Source: Cytophagales bacterium
Lineage (GTDB): Bacteria > Bacteroidota > Bacteroidia > Cytophagales > Cyclobacteriaceae
DNA: 5,743 bases
Assembly: GCA_003537495.1 (NCBI GenBank)
Contig: DPSB01000014.1
Location: 1 to 5,743, forward strand
Direction of reading: 5' to 3'
This document shows positions 1 through 5,743 of the stretch, piece after piece. Each line of letters opens with the position of its first letter. The first letter of the stretch is position 1. The translations under genes were made by a program, and so were the position numbers. The notes under the pieces are model-generated. The model was not told the origin of the DNA. It ran no database searches and saw only the letters and a program-made list of their open reading frames with translations.

Positions 1-831
1 ATGAAACGCATCTTAGTTCCCTGCGATTTTTCCGATCCGGCCGTTCAGGCTTTCAAGTTTGCAGTTGAAATAGCCCGCCAAAGTGGGGGCGAAGTGATCT
101 TGCTGAATGTAATTGAACTTCCGGTTATGAGCGACAGCGTACTCATGCCTTCGCTCTCGTTTGAAGAAGCCTTCATTAAAGATATGAAAGCCAACTCCGA
201 AAAGAATTTTACCAAGATGAAATCAAAGTGGGCAGGCGATGTAAAAGTTACCACCCTGATTGAATACGGTAGCACCACACCCTCTATTCGCGATTTTGTT
301 CAGGATAATAAAATTGATCTGGTGATAATGGGTACACACGGTGCTACGGGCATGAAAGAATTTTTTATCGGATCCAATACCGAAAAAATTGTACGCACCT
401 GCCCGGTACCGGTTATCGCTATAAAAGGTGCAACAAAAATTTCAGCTATTAAAAGCATAGTATTTCCTAACGTGCTTGATCTCGATCAGGAAGAATTAAC
501 GCTTAAAGTAAAAGCCTTGCAGAGTTTCTTCGGTGCATCGCTACATGTGTTGTATGTAAACACACCTTCACGCTTCAGGCGCGATGTGGAAGTGAAGAAA
601 GAAATGAAAGCATTTGCAAAGCGTTTCATGTTGAAAGATTATACACTCACCATTTTCAATGATTATACAGAAGAAGAGGGACTGCGAAACTTTATAGCCG
701 AAACCAAAGCCGACCTGGTGGCTATGGCCACACACGGCCGCAGAGGACTGAATCATTTAATGAGCGGTAGCATTGCAGAAGATGCCGTTAATCATTTGCA
801 ATGCCCTATCTGGACTTATAAAATCAGTTAA
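1..831 (+). CDS. Universal stress protein, two tandem UspA domains
   Basis: This is a cytoplasmic universal stress protein of 276 residues built from two UspA domains in tandem (about 1-143 and 148-276). Domain 1 starts with the typical beta strand ending in Asp9 and carries the ATP-binding signature G-2X-G-9X-G-S at Gly111, Gly114 and Gly124-Ser125, so it should bind ATP. Domain 2 keeps most of the signature (Gly246, then Gly256-Ser257), but the first Gly is Ala243 and the Asp of its first strand is Asn157, so binding there may be weaker. Usp proteins are small ATP-binding or signalling proteins linked to stress and energy status; the exact role here cannot be read from sequence. The ATG is the first base of the window, and the N-terminus MKRILVPCDF fits the normal family start, so the gene looks complete. 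Its promoter lies outside. It is the first visible gene of a compact cluster ending in ccoI-ccoS; the next gene starts 11 bases downstream. Confidence 0.93.
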   Translation: MKRILVPCDFSDPAVQAFKFAVEIARQSGGEVILLNVIELPVMSDSVLMPSLSFEEAFIKDMKANSEKNFTKMKSKWAGDVKVTTLIEYGSTTPSIRDFVQDNKIDLVIMGTHGATGMKEFFIGSNTEKIVRTCPVPVIAIKGATKISAIKSIVFPNVLDLDQEELTLKVKALQSFFGASLHVLYVNTPSRFRRDVEVKKEMKAFAKRFMLKDYTLTIFNDYTEEEGLRNFIAETKADLVAMATHGRRGLNHLMSGSIAEDAVNHLQCPIWTYKIS

Positions 832-842
832 TCGCCAGCGGT

Positions 843-1601
843 GTGAAAAAACAAATTCTTTTTCCTGTCGATTTTCAATCGGGAGCACATCTGGCCGATT
901 ATGCCAACTTGTTTGCTCATGTTGATAAAAAGATTTTCATGGGCTTCTTTCTGCGCGACTTTGTAAAATCGGCACGGGTTAAGAATACCGAGGCAGACAA
1001 ACAGGCATTGCAACAGAATTTACAACAGGAGGCTGATCAATTGAAACTGGACTTTGATGTTTTAAAAAGTCACTCCAACGCAAATCTGTTGTTAAACCAA
1101 AGTCGCTTTGCCGATCTGGTTATTGTTAATCCGCTCACAAGCGAAAACATTTTACAGCTAAACCATATTTTTCCTGATCACTTTTTTGATTTGGTGGCTT
1201 GCCCGGTCTTCCTATCGGAAGACGTAATGCGGCCGTTTGATGAGATTTTAGTTTTGTTTGATTATGATCAATCGGGGTTGGTGGCTTTAAAATCTTTTCT
1301 GTCTTTTTTTGGCAAAGTAAGCAGCGATAAAAAAGTAACGCTGCTCACCGTAAGTCCGGATGATATGCCTGAGATTCACCTAGAGAAATATTTAGTGAGC
1401 TACCTGCAAAAGTTTTTTAAAGATGTAGGCATTGTTCCGCTCAGTAGCAAGGATCTTGCTCAGCAGGTAATGGGGCATGCCACCAAACTTACGCCGCCGG
1501 TTTTAGTAATGGGCCGCACGGCTATTGATTTATTGAATAACGAAGAGTTGGCAGGGCAGGTAACAGATCATCACATTTCTGTTTTTTATTCAAACGTATA
1601 G
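843..1601 (+). CDS. Degenerate tandem universal stress protein, GTG start
   Basis: The 252-residue product has the layout of a two-domain UspA protein. Its N-terminus (MKKQILFPVDF) parallels that of the preceding gene, including Asp10, and a second Usp-like strand ends near Asp140-Asp142. Strands such as DLVIVNP (91-97) and VLVMGRT (220-226) sit where the ATP-loop begins, but neither domain has the G-2X-G-9X-G(S/T) signature: domain 1 has NPLTSEN at that point, and domain 2 has only MGRT followed by a non-glycine segment. It is therefore probably a non-ATP-binding Usp homologue acting as a partner or regulator, which is an inference. The GTG start at 843 is chosen because it places the family N-terminal strand exactly at the start and no other in-frame start lies nearby; no clear Shine-Dalgarno is seen. 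It lies 11 bases after the first usp and 2 bases before ccoI, so co-transcription is very likely. The frame is intact, so it is not a pseudogene. Confidence 0.85.
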   Translation: MKKQILFPVDFQSGAHLADYANLFAHVDKKIFMGFFLRDFVKSARVKNTEADKQALQQNLQQEADQLKLDFDVLKSHSNANLLLNQSRFADLVIVNPLTSENILQLNHIFPDHFFDLVACPVFLSEDVMRPFDEILVLFDYDQSGLVALKSFLSFFGKVSSDKKVTLLTVSPDDMPEIHLEKYLVSYLQKFFKDVGIVPLSSKDLAQQVMGHATKLTPPVLVMGRTAIDLLNNEELAGQVTDHHISVFYSNV

Positions 1602-1603
1602 CC

Positions 1604-3991
1604 ATGGAAACGCTCGTAACCCAGGTTGTAAAATGTTATCATTGCGGGCAACCGTGCGAAGATGAAGTATTAAAATTGGATGAGAAATCGTTCTGTTGCT
1701 ATGGATGCAAAACAGTTTACGAAATTCTGAACGAAAATAATCTTTGCGAGTATTATACCTTTGATGAAAACCCAGGTATAAACCTGCGCCATGTAAGTGA
1801 CGACACTTATGCTTATTTAGATGAAACTGCAGTAAAAAAACAACTACTTGAATTTGATTCTACTTCGTTTGCGCGAATCAGATTTTATGTTCCTAACATT
1901 CATTGTATTTCCTGTATCTGGTTGTTAGAGAATCTACAGAAGCTACAAACCGGAGTTTTGAAATCGGAAGTAAATTTTTCAGGTAAGACAGTTCGCATAG
2001 ATTTTAACCCTGAATTGGTTTCGCTAAGTAAACTTGGTCGGTTACTGGCATCACTTGGCTATGCACCGCGCATTAATCTGAACAAAGAAGACAGGCAGGT
2101 TGCACCTGCCTCACAGCAATTGGTAATTAAGCTGGCTATTGCGGGGTTTGCTTTTGGTAATGTTATGTTATTAAGCTTTCCGGAATATCTGGGTCTTAAC
2201 GAGAGTGATGTTGCCTTGCAGCGGTTATTCTCGTGGATTAACATTGCGCTGGCCATGCCCGTAACGTTTTACAGCGGCAATGAATACTTTACCAATGCCT
2301 GGAAAAGTTTTAAGCAGCGGCAGATCAACATTGATGTTCCGATTGCTGTTGGTTTGCTCGCGTTATTGTTACGCAGTGTATATGATATTGTCAGTCAAAC
2401 CGGTGCGGGCTATCTGGATTCGTTAACAGGTTTGGTTTTCTTTTTGTTGATTGGTCGTTGGTTTCAAAGTAGAACGTATGACAGTCTTGCATTTGATCGG
2501 GATTATAAATCTTACTTTCCGTTGGCCATTCAGAAATGGATGCAAAATGAATGGCGCGCTGTTGTTGTGTATGAGTTGGAGCCACAAGATGTAATTCGGG
2601 TGCGCAACATGGAAATTGTACCGGCCGATTCCATCTTGAAAAGTGAAGAGGCCTATTTCGATTACAGTTTTGTTACAGGCGAGTCGAAGCCGGTGAAAGT
2701 TATGCGGGGCGAACTTGTTTATGCCGGTGGAAAATTAGTAGGCCAGCCGGTTGAGTTGGTTGTGCAAAAGAAAACGGCACAAAGTCAGTTAACCAGTTTG
2801 TGGAACGAATCAGCCTTTCAAAAACCAAATGAAAGTGCTTATAAAAAGATTATAGATAGAGCAGCCCGCAGATTTACGTGGATTGTTTTACTGCTGGCAG
2901 TTGGCACGGGAGTATTCTGGTTTTATTACGATACTTCGCGCATGTGGCTGGTGCTTACTTCCGTGTTAATGGTTGCATGTCCGTGTGCATTGGCGCTGGC
3001 AACTCCGTTTACGTATGGCAACATGCTGCGTGTATTCGGTCGCTATGGTTTTTATTTAAAGAATGCTGATGTAATTGAACGAATGGCTACTATCAATACA
3101 CTGGTGTTTGATAAGACAGGAACCATTACACACGGAGCCTCGGCTGTAAATTTTGCTGGCTTTCTTACGGCACAAGAGTATGGTTGGATAAAACTGATTA
3201 CATCCACTTCAACCCATCCGCTTAGTAATCTTATTGCAAAACATATTCTAAATAAATCGGATGCTGTGATTACCGAGCTAAAAGAATTCCCCGGTAAGGG
3301 TATACAAGCTGTTATTTCCGGAAAAAGTATTCGGTTGGGTTCGGCTTTGTTTACAGGCAATGAAGGTGGTGGAGAAGCGGCATCGCGGGTTTTTGTTTCC
3401 ATAGATGGATTGGCACGTGGGTATTTTGAAATTGAAACATCGGTTCGGTCCGAGATAAAAGATTTGGTTGCGCGTTTGGGTACTCAGGTTAAGGCTTTGC
3501 TTTCAGGCGATCATCCGATAGAAGCCGGACGAATGCGCGCTGTATTTCCGGCAAGGGTGCAATTGTTATTCAATCAATCGCCACACGATAAACTGAATTT
3601 CATTTCCGATCTGCAAAAGCAAAATCATAAGGTGATGATGATTGGTGATGGTTTGAATGATTCAGGGGCTTTGCAACAAAGTGATGTGGGCGTTGCTGTT
3701 ACCGATGACACCGGAGTGTTTACACCAGCCAGCGATGGTATTCTGGCAGGAAACATGTTGGGTAAACTGGATTCGTTTTTACGATTGGCAAAAAAATCAA
3801 CAGTAATCTTAAAAACCGGATTCGTAATTTCGTTTTGTTATAACGCTATCGCGTTAAGCGTGGCCATGAGTGGTTTTTTAACACCGCTTATTGCGGCCAT
3901 CTTAATGCCAATAAGCAGTGTAAGTGTAGTTGGGTTTACCTCGCTTGCTGTTAACTGGGTAGCCCGAAAAGAATTTAAATCAAACTTATAG
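1604..3991 (+). CDS. ccoI: Copper-transporting P1B-type ATPase for cbb3 oxidase assembly (CcoI/FixI)
   Basis: This is an inner-membrane heavy-metal P-type ATPase of 795 residues that uses ATP to move copper across the membrane, here assigned to supplying the CuB centre of cbb3 oxidase. The N-terminal Cys-rich domain has C11-x2-C14, C18 and C31-C32-x2-C35, as in the metal-binding domain typical of CcoI/FixI. A heavy-metal-associated domain follows with C101-x2-C104. Core motifs are all intact: TGES at 358-361, the intramembrane CPC at 459-461, phosphorylation site DKTGT at 503-507 (Asp503), the HP dipeptide at 538-539, GxG at 564-566, and GDGLND at 681-686. TM7 has Tyr746-Asn747 and TM8 has Met768 with Ser771-Ser772, the residues that mark Cu(I) transporters. 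About eight membrane helices are visible (roughly 172-192, 207-226, 243-260, 272-288, 425-441, 447-466, 735-755 and 758-780). The CcoI subtype rather than the export-type CopA is supported by the Cys-rich N-terminus and by ccoS three bases downstream. Confidence 0.95.
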   Translation: METLVTQVVKCYHCGQPCEDEVLKLDEKSFCCYGCKTVYEILNENNLCEYYTFDENPGINLRHVSDDTYAYLDETAVKKQLLEFDSTSFARIRFYVPNIHCISCIWLLENLQKLQTGVLKSEVNFSGKTVRIDFNPELVSLSKLGRLLASLGYAPRINLNKEDRQVAPASQQLVIKLAIAGFAFGNVMLLSFPEYLGLNESDVALQRLFSWINIALAMPVTFYSGNEYFTNAWKSFKQRQINIDVPIAVGLLALLLRSVYDIVSQTGAGYLDSLTGLVFFLLIGRWFQSRTYDSLAFDRDYKSYFPLAIQKWMQNEWRAVVVYELEPQDVIRVRNMEIVPADSILKSEEAYFDYSFVTGESKPVKVMRGELVYAGGKLVGQPVELVVQKKTAQSQLTSLWNESAFQKPNESAYKKIIDRAARRFTWIVLLLAVGTGVFWFYYDTSRMWLVLTSVLMVACPCALALATPFTYGNMLRVFGRYGFYLKNADVIERMATINTLVFDKTGTITHGASAVNFAGFLTAQEYGWIKLITSTSTHPLSNLIAKHILNKSDAVITELKEFPGKGIQAVISGKSIRLGSALFTGNEGGGEAASRVFVSIDGLARGYFEIETSVRSEIKDLVARLGTQVKALLSGDHPIEAGRMRAVFPARVQLLFNQSPHDKLNFISDLQKQNHKVMMIGDGLNDSGALQQSDVGVAVTDDTGVFTPASDGILAGNMLGKLDSFLRLAKKSTVILKTGFVISFCYNAIALSVAMSGFLTPLIAAILMPISSVSVVGFTSLAVNWVARKEFKSNL

Positions 3992-3994
3992 GTC

Positions 3995-4147
3995 ATGCTG
4001 ATTATAGTTTTACTTATTTCGATTTCGCTTACCATTGCCATTTTGTTTCTGGTGGCTTTTGTGTGGAGCATGCGCAGCGGCCAGTTTGACGACACGTATG
4101 GCCCATCGGTAAGAATGCTGTTTGACGATAAAAAGAAAAAAGAATAG
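3995..4147 (+). CDS. ccoS: cbb3-type cytochrome oxidase assembly protein CcoS
   Basis: This small gene encodes 50 residues: ATG at 3995-3997, TAG at 4145-4147. The product has one N-terminal membrane helix (about residues 2-24, rich in Leu, Ile and Val) followed by a short soluble tail. The tail holds the CcoS hallmark, Ser-Gly-Gln-Phe-Asp-Asp at 28-33, then Tyr-Gly-Pro-Ser-Val-Arg-Met-Leu at 35-42, and ends in a charged Lys-rich stretch (46-50). CcoS is required for cofactor insertion (haem and CuB) into the catalytic subunit of cbb3 oxidase and acts in the cytoplasmic membrane. Length and motif match the family, whose members are usually about 45-70 residues. It starts 3 bases after the ccoI stop, the usual ccoI-ccoS pairing, so the two are almost certainly co-transcribed and perhaps translationally coupled. 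Confidence 0.93.
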   Translation: MLIIVLLISISLTIAILFLVAFVWSMRSGQFDDTYGPSVRMLFDDKKKKE

Positions 4148-4163
4148 CCCGTTTATAAAAGAG

Positions 4164-4180
4164 TGCCTACCTTTTAGGCA
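4164..4180 (+). promoter_or_regulatory. Short inverted repeat abutting the DUF456 start codon
   Basis: The bases TGCCTA (4164-4169) and TAGGCA (4175-4180) are perfect reverse complements separated by a 5-base loop. The last paired base is the A of the ATG at 4180. In mRNA this 6-bp stem could sit over the ribosome landing site and modulate translation of the DUF456 gene. The 32-base gap has no clear Shine-Dalgarno and no convincing Bacteroidota promoter. A 6-bp stem can arise by chance, so function is speculative. Confidence 0.25.
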
Positions 4181-4650
4181 TGGAAATACTTTGGTTTGTT
4201 GTAGGTGGCTTGTTAATTCTGATTGGAATAGCGGGTTGTTTTTTACCAATACTGCCCGGCCCGCCTCTTGCCTTTCTCGGTCTTTGGATTCAACAACTCA
4301 AAGAGCCAAATCCGTTTACTTCTAAATTTCTCTGGATCTGGTTTGGAATAGCGTTGGTAGTTACGGCTATCGATTACTGGGCACCTGTTTATGCAACTAA
4401 AAAATTTGGTGGTAGCAAAGCTGGTATTTGGGGTTGTATGATAGGTTTGTTGCTTGGTTTTTGGATGGGTCCATTCGGAATTATTATCGGCCCTTTGGCG
4501 GGTGCATTTATTGGTGAAATAATGAATAACCAGGATTCTTCCAAAGCACTGCGGGCCGCACTTGGTTCCTTTGCGGGATTTCTACTCAGTACGCTGCTCA
4601 AGTTGATCGTGTGCGTAATTATGTTTTGGTATTGGGTGGTGAGCTGGTGA
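4180..4650 (+). CDS. DUF456 family integral membrane protein
   Basis: The product is a 156-residue, very hydrophobic, glycine-rich membrane protein of the DUF456 family, whose biochemical role is unknown. Visible marks are the N-terminal helix (about 3-22), the family-like segment LPILPGPPLAFLGL at 22-35, a second hydrophobic stretch (50-64) ending at Asp65, the Lys-Lys-Phe-Gly-Gly-Ser-Lys turn at 74-80, a glycine-rich hairpin (about 82-112) with the repeated motif GPFG/GPLAG, and a C-terminal helix (127-153). The length is usual for the family. The ATG at 4180 is preferred because the first membrane helix begins directly after it. The gene follows ccoS after 32 bases on the same strand and may belong to the same transcript, but no functional link with cbb3 oxidase is established. 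The end is followed at once by an inverted repeat, consistent with the end of the operon. Confidence 0.85.
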   Translation: MEILWFVVGGLLILIGIAGCFLPILPGPPLAFLGLWIQQLKEPNPFTSKFLWIWFGIALVVTAIDYWAPVYATKKFGGSKAGIWGCMIGLLLGFWMGPFGIIIGPLAGAFIGEIMNNQDSSKALRAALGSFAGFLLSTLLKLIVCVIMFWYWVVSW

Positions 4651-4684
4651 ACCTGTTTCCAGTTACCAGTAACCAGAAACAGGT
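4651..4684. terminator. Inverted repeat between convergent genes, probable terminator
   Basis: ACCTGTTTC (4651-4659) and GAAACAGGT (4676-4684) form a perfect 9-bp stem. It can extend outward by A4650-T4685, a G-T wobble and T4648-A4687, so the stem would include the DUF456 stop codon. Inside it, GTTA (4662-4665) and TAAC (4670-4673) pair again around a 4-base loop. It fills most of the 43-base gap between the rightward DUF456 gene and the leftward CHAT gene, so it could terminate both. The sequence after it on the plus strand is T-rich but has no long T run, and on the minus side there is none, so intrinsic termination may be weak. Confidence 0.6.
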
Positions 4685-4693
4685 TTATTAAGT

Positions 4694-5743
4694 TTACTGC
4701 TGCCCGATCATCATAAAGGGTGCCCAATAATACGGTTCAGGATACTCCACCCGTAACTCTTTCTTGGCATCTATAAAACTCTGGCGCATGTTGTTGGTAG
4801 CTAACCATTTTCTATAAAAGTTAATAATCAGTTTTTGAGTGGCCTCATCATCAACTTTAAACATACTCATGATTAATACTTTTGCGCCAGCCACCAGGAA
4901 GGCTCGTTGCAAACCATACACCCCTTCACCGTTTTCTATTTTACCCAACCCGGTTTCGCAGGCACTTAATACTACCAGGTCTGTCTGGTCCAGGTTCAAA
5001 CTCATAGCCTCAGCGGCTGTAAGAATACCATTGGAAATATTGTAGTTATATCTTGTTTCGTTAAAGATATCGCCTGCGCCCGAAAACAAAAGTCCGGTTT
5101 TTAACAGCGGATTATCAGCCATTGCAGCTTCACTTTCGGTTAACTGTTCTAATTCATTTTGTTCTATAGCTGGAGTGTAAAAACCGTGTGTGGCGAAGTG
5201 CAAAATTTTAGGGCTTGACACTTCTTTAACTTTTTCTTCACTGGCAGAGCTCTCTACGTACTCATCCGTTGCCCAACTTCTTTGTTTCAGCAATCCTTGT
5301 AACTGTTCAACCTCACGCTCGGTGCCAGGTAACGATGCCCAGTTGCCGGTTGATGCGGTTAAATAAAATTTAGGATTACCAAACATGGTAGCTGAGTTCG
5401 AGGCCGCCACAGGTCGTGACTTCACCTTGTTTAAGTACAAGTCTTTGGTGTTGCTTACCAACACTATATTGGCGTTGTCAATAATATATTTTCCATCGGG
5501 CGTAGGTATGGCCTCCAGGTTAATCTGATTGTACACACCATCGGCTGAAAGATAGATAGTGGTTACGGTACCAATTCCTTTTTGAATCGGTTCCCAGAAT
5601 ACCTTATACGAGTAGCGATCTTCTATTTTGCCGATAATGGAATTTCTGTAATTAGCGAAATATCTTTTTTCAAGAAAATGTCCTTCAGGCAGAATGATGG
5701 CTTTGGGTCGGGCATTATCATTTTTTATGTAGAGGGCCACATA
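4694..5743 (-). CDS. CHAT-domain protein (caspase-like peptidase family), C-terminal part
   Basis: This leftward gene ends at the TAA at 4694-4696 and runs off the right edge. The reading frame is open to the last base (codons Tyr-Val-Ala-Leu-Tyr at the edge), so the N-terminus is missing. About 350 residues are visible. Numbered from the Val codon at 5738-5740, they contain a CHAT domain (caspase HetF-associated with TPRs) with the catalytic His185-Gly186 in HFATHGFY (181-188; His codon 5186-5188) and Cys261 in LSACETGLG (259-266... Cys codon 4958-4960). Also visible are NPLLKTGLLFSGA (210-222), GEGVYGLQRAFLVAGA (271-286) and the C-terminal YYWAPFMMIG (337-346), all typical of the family. 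The dyad suggests cysteine peptidase activity, but no substrate is visible. Relatives in Bacteroidota usually carry N-terminal TPR repeats for protein binding, expected here outside the window. The gene converges on the ccoIS cluster and is separated from it by an inverted repeat, so it belongs to a different transcript. Confidence 0.92.
   Translation of the reverse strand, partial: YVALYIKNDNARPKAIILPEGHFLEKRYFANYRNSIIGKIEDRYSYKVFWEPIQKGIGTVTTIYLSADGVYNQINLEAIPTPDGKYIIDNANIVLVSNTKDLYLNKVKSRPVAASNSATMFGNPKFYLTASTGNWASLPGTEREVEQLQGLLKQRSWATDEYVESSASEEKVKEVSSPKILHFATHGFYTPAIEQNELEQLTESEAAMADNPLLKTGLLFSGAGDIFNETRYNYNISNGILTAAEAMSLNLDQTDLVVLSACETGLGKIENGEGVYGLQRAFLVAGAKVLIMSMFKVDDEATQKLIINFYRKWLATNNMRQSFIDAKKELRVEYPEPYYWAPFMMIGQQ

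Noticed and set aside
3052..3402. Minus-strand open frame of 116 codons inside ccoI
   Set aside because: It lies wholly antisense to a highly conserved ATPase region (DKTG to the nucleotide-binding domain), and its translation shows no recognisable domain; it is a shadow of the real gene.
1604..3991. Reading the ATPase as a general copper-efflux CopA
   Set aside because: The N-terminal Cys-rich domain before the metal-binding domain and the immediately following ccoS both indicate the CcoI/FixI subtype.
4148..4179. Possible Bacteroidota promoter (a TAnnTTT-like match near 4168) in front of DUF456
   Set aside because: No matching TTTG-type -33 element at the right spacing, and transcription would begin at or past the start codon; the match is probably chance.
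4010..4249. Minus-strand open frame of 79 codons opposite ccoS
   Set aside because: The opposite strand encodes an unmistakable CcoS with its Gly-Gln-Phe-Asp-Asp motif; the antisense product looks random and basic.
4122..4325. Plus-strand open frame of 67 codons overlapping the ccoS end and DUF456 start
   Set aside because: It is out of frame with both recognised genes and has no family features; DUF456 in the correct frame explains the region.
4389..4727. Minus-strand open frame of 112 codons across DUF456 and the CHAT gene end
   Set aside because: It overlaps the conserved glycine-rich part of DUF456 and the coding end of the CHAT gene in another frame, and crosses the terminator-like hairpin; no protein family is recognisable.
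5738..5740. GTG as a possible start of the CHAT gene
   Set aside because: The frame stays open to the window edge with family-like residues before and after this codon, so it is an internal Val codon of a truncated gene.

Overview
The window reads as chromosomal DNA of a member of the Bacteroidota, most likely a Cytophagia-type organism. That placement is an inference. It rests on the CcoI-type P-type ATPase with its N-terminal cysteine-rich domain, the very short CcoS, the paired two-domain universal stress proteins, the large CHAT-domain protein, and the lack of clear Shine-Dalgarno sequences in front of the genes. No ribosomal RNA or other firm taxonomic marker is present.

Positions 1-4147 hold four closely packed plus-strand genes with gaps of 11, 2 and 3 bases: a canonical tandem universal stress protein, a second and strongly degenerate one with a GTG start, the copper-transporting ATPase ccoI, and the 50-residue ccoS. 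CcoI and CcoS are maturation factors of cbb3-type cytochrome c oxidase, the high-affinity terminal oxidase used at low oxygen. CcoI supplies copper for the haem-copper centre, and CcoS is needed for cofactor insertion. The oxidase structural genes ccoN, ccoO and ccoP are not in this window, so they lie upstream or elsewhere. The tight packing suggests that stress or energy sensing by the Usp proteins is expressed together with oxidase assembly.

A 32-base gap then leads to a DUF456 membrane protein at 4180-4650, which may be read from the same transcript. An inverted repeat at 4651-4684 separates this rightward block from a leftward gene.

Positions 4694-5743 (minus strand) contain the C-terminal part of a CHAT-domain protein, a caspase-like peptidase relative with an intact His/Cys dyad. 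It is cut by the right edge of the window, so its N-terminal region is not visible. TPR repeats would be expected there from related proteins.

No tRNA, rRNA, CRISPR array, insertion sequence or prophage feature was found. No non-coding stretch exceeds about 45 bases. The content is mostly recognisable. The least explained points are the degenerate Usp in front of ccoI, the DUF456 gene where oxidase genes would often stand, and the missing front half and partners of the CHAT protein.
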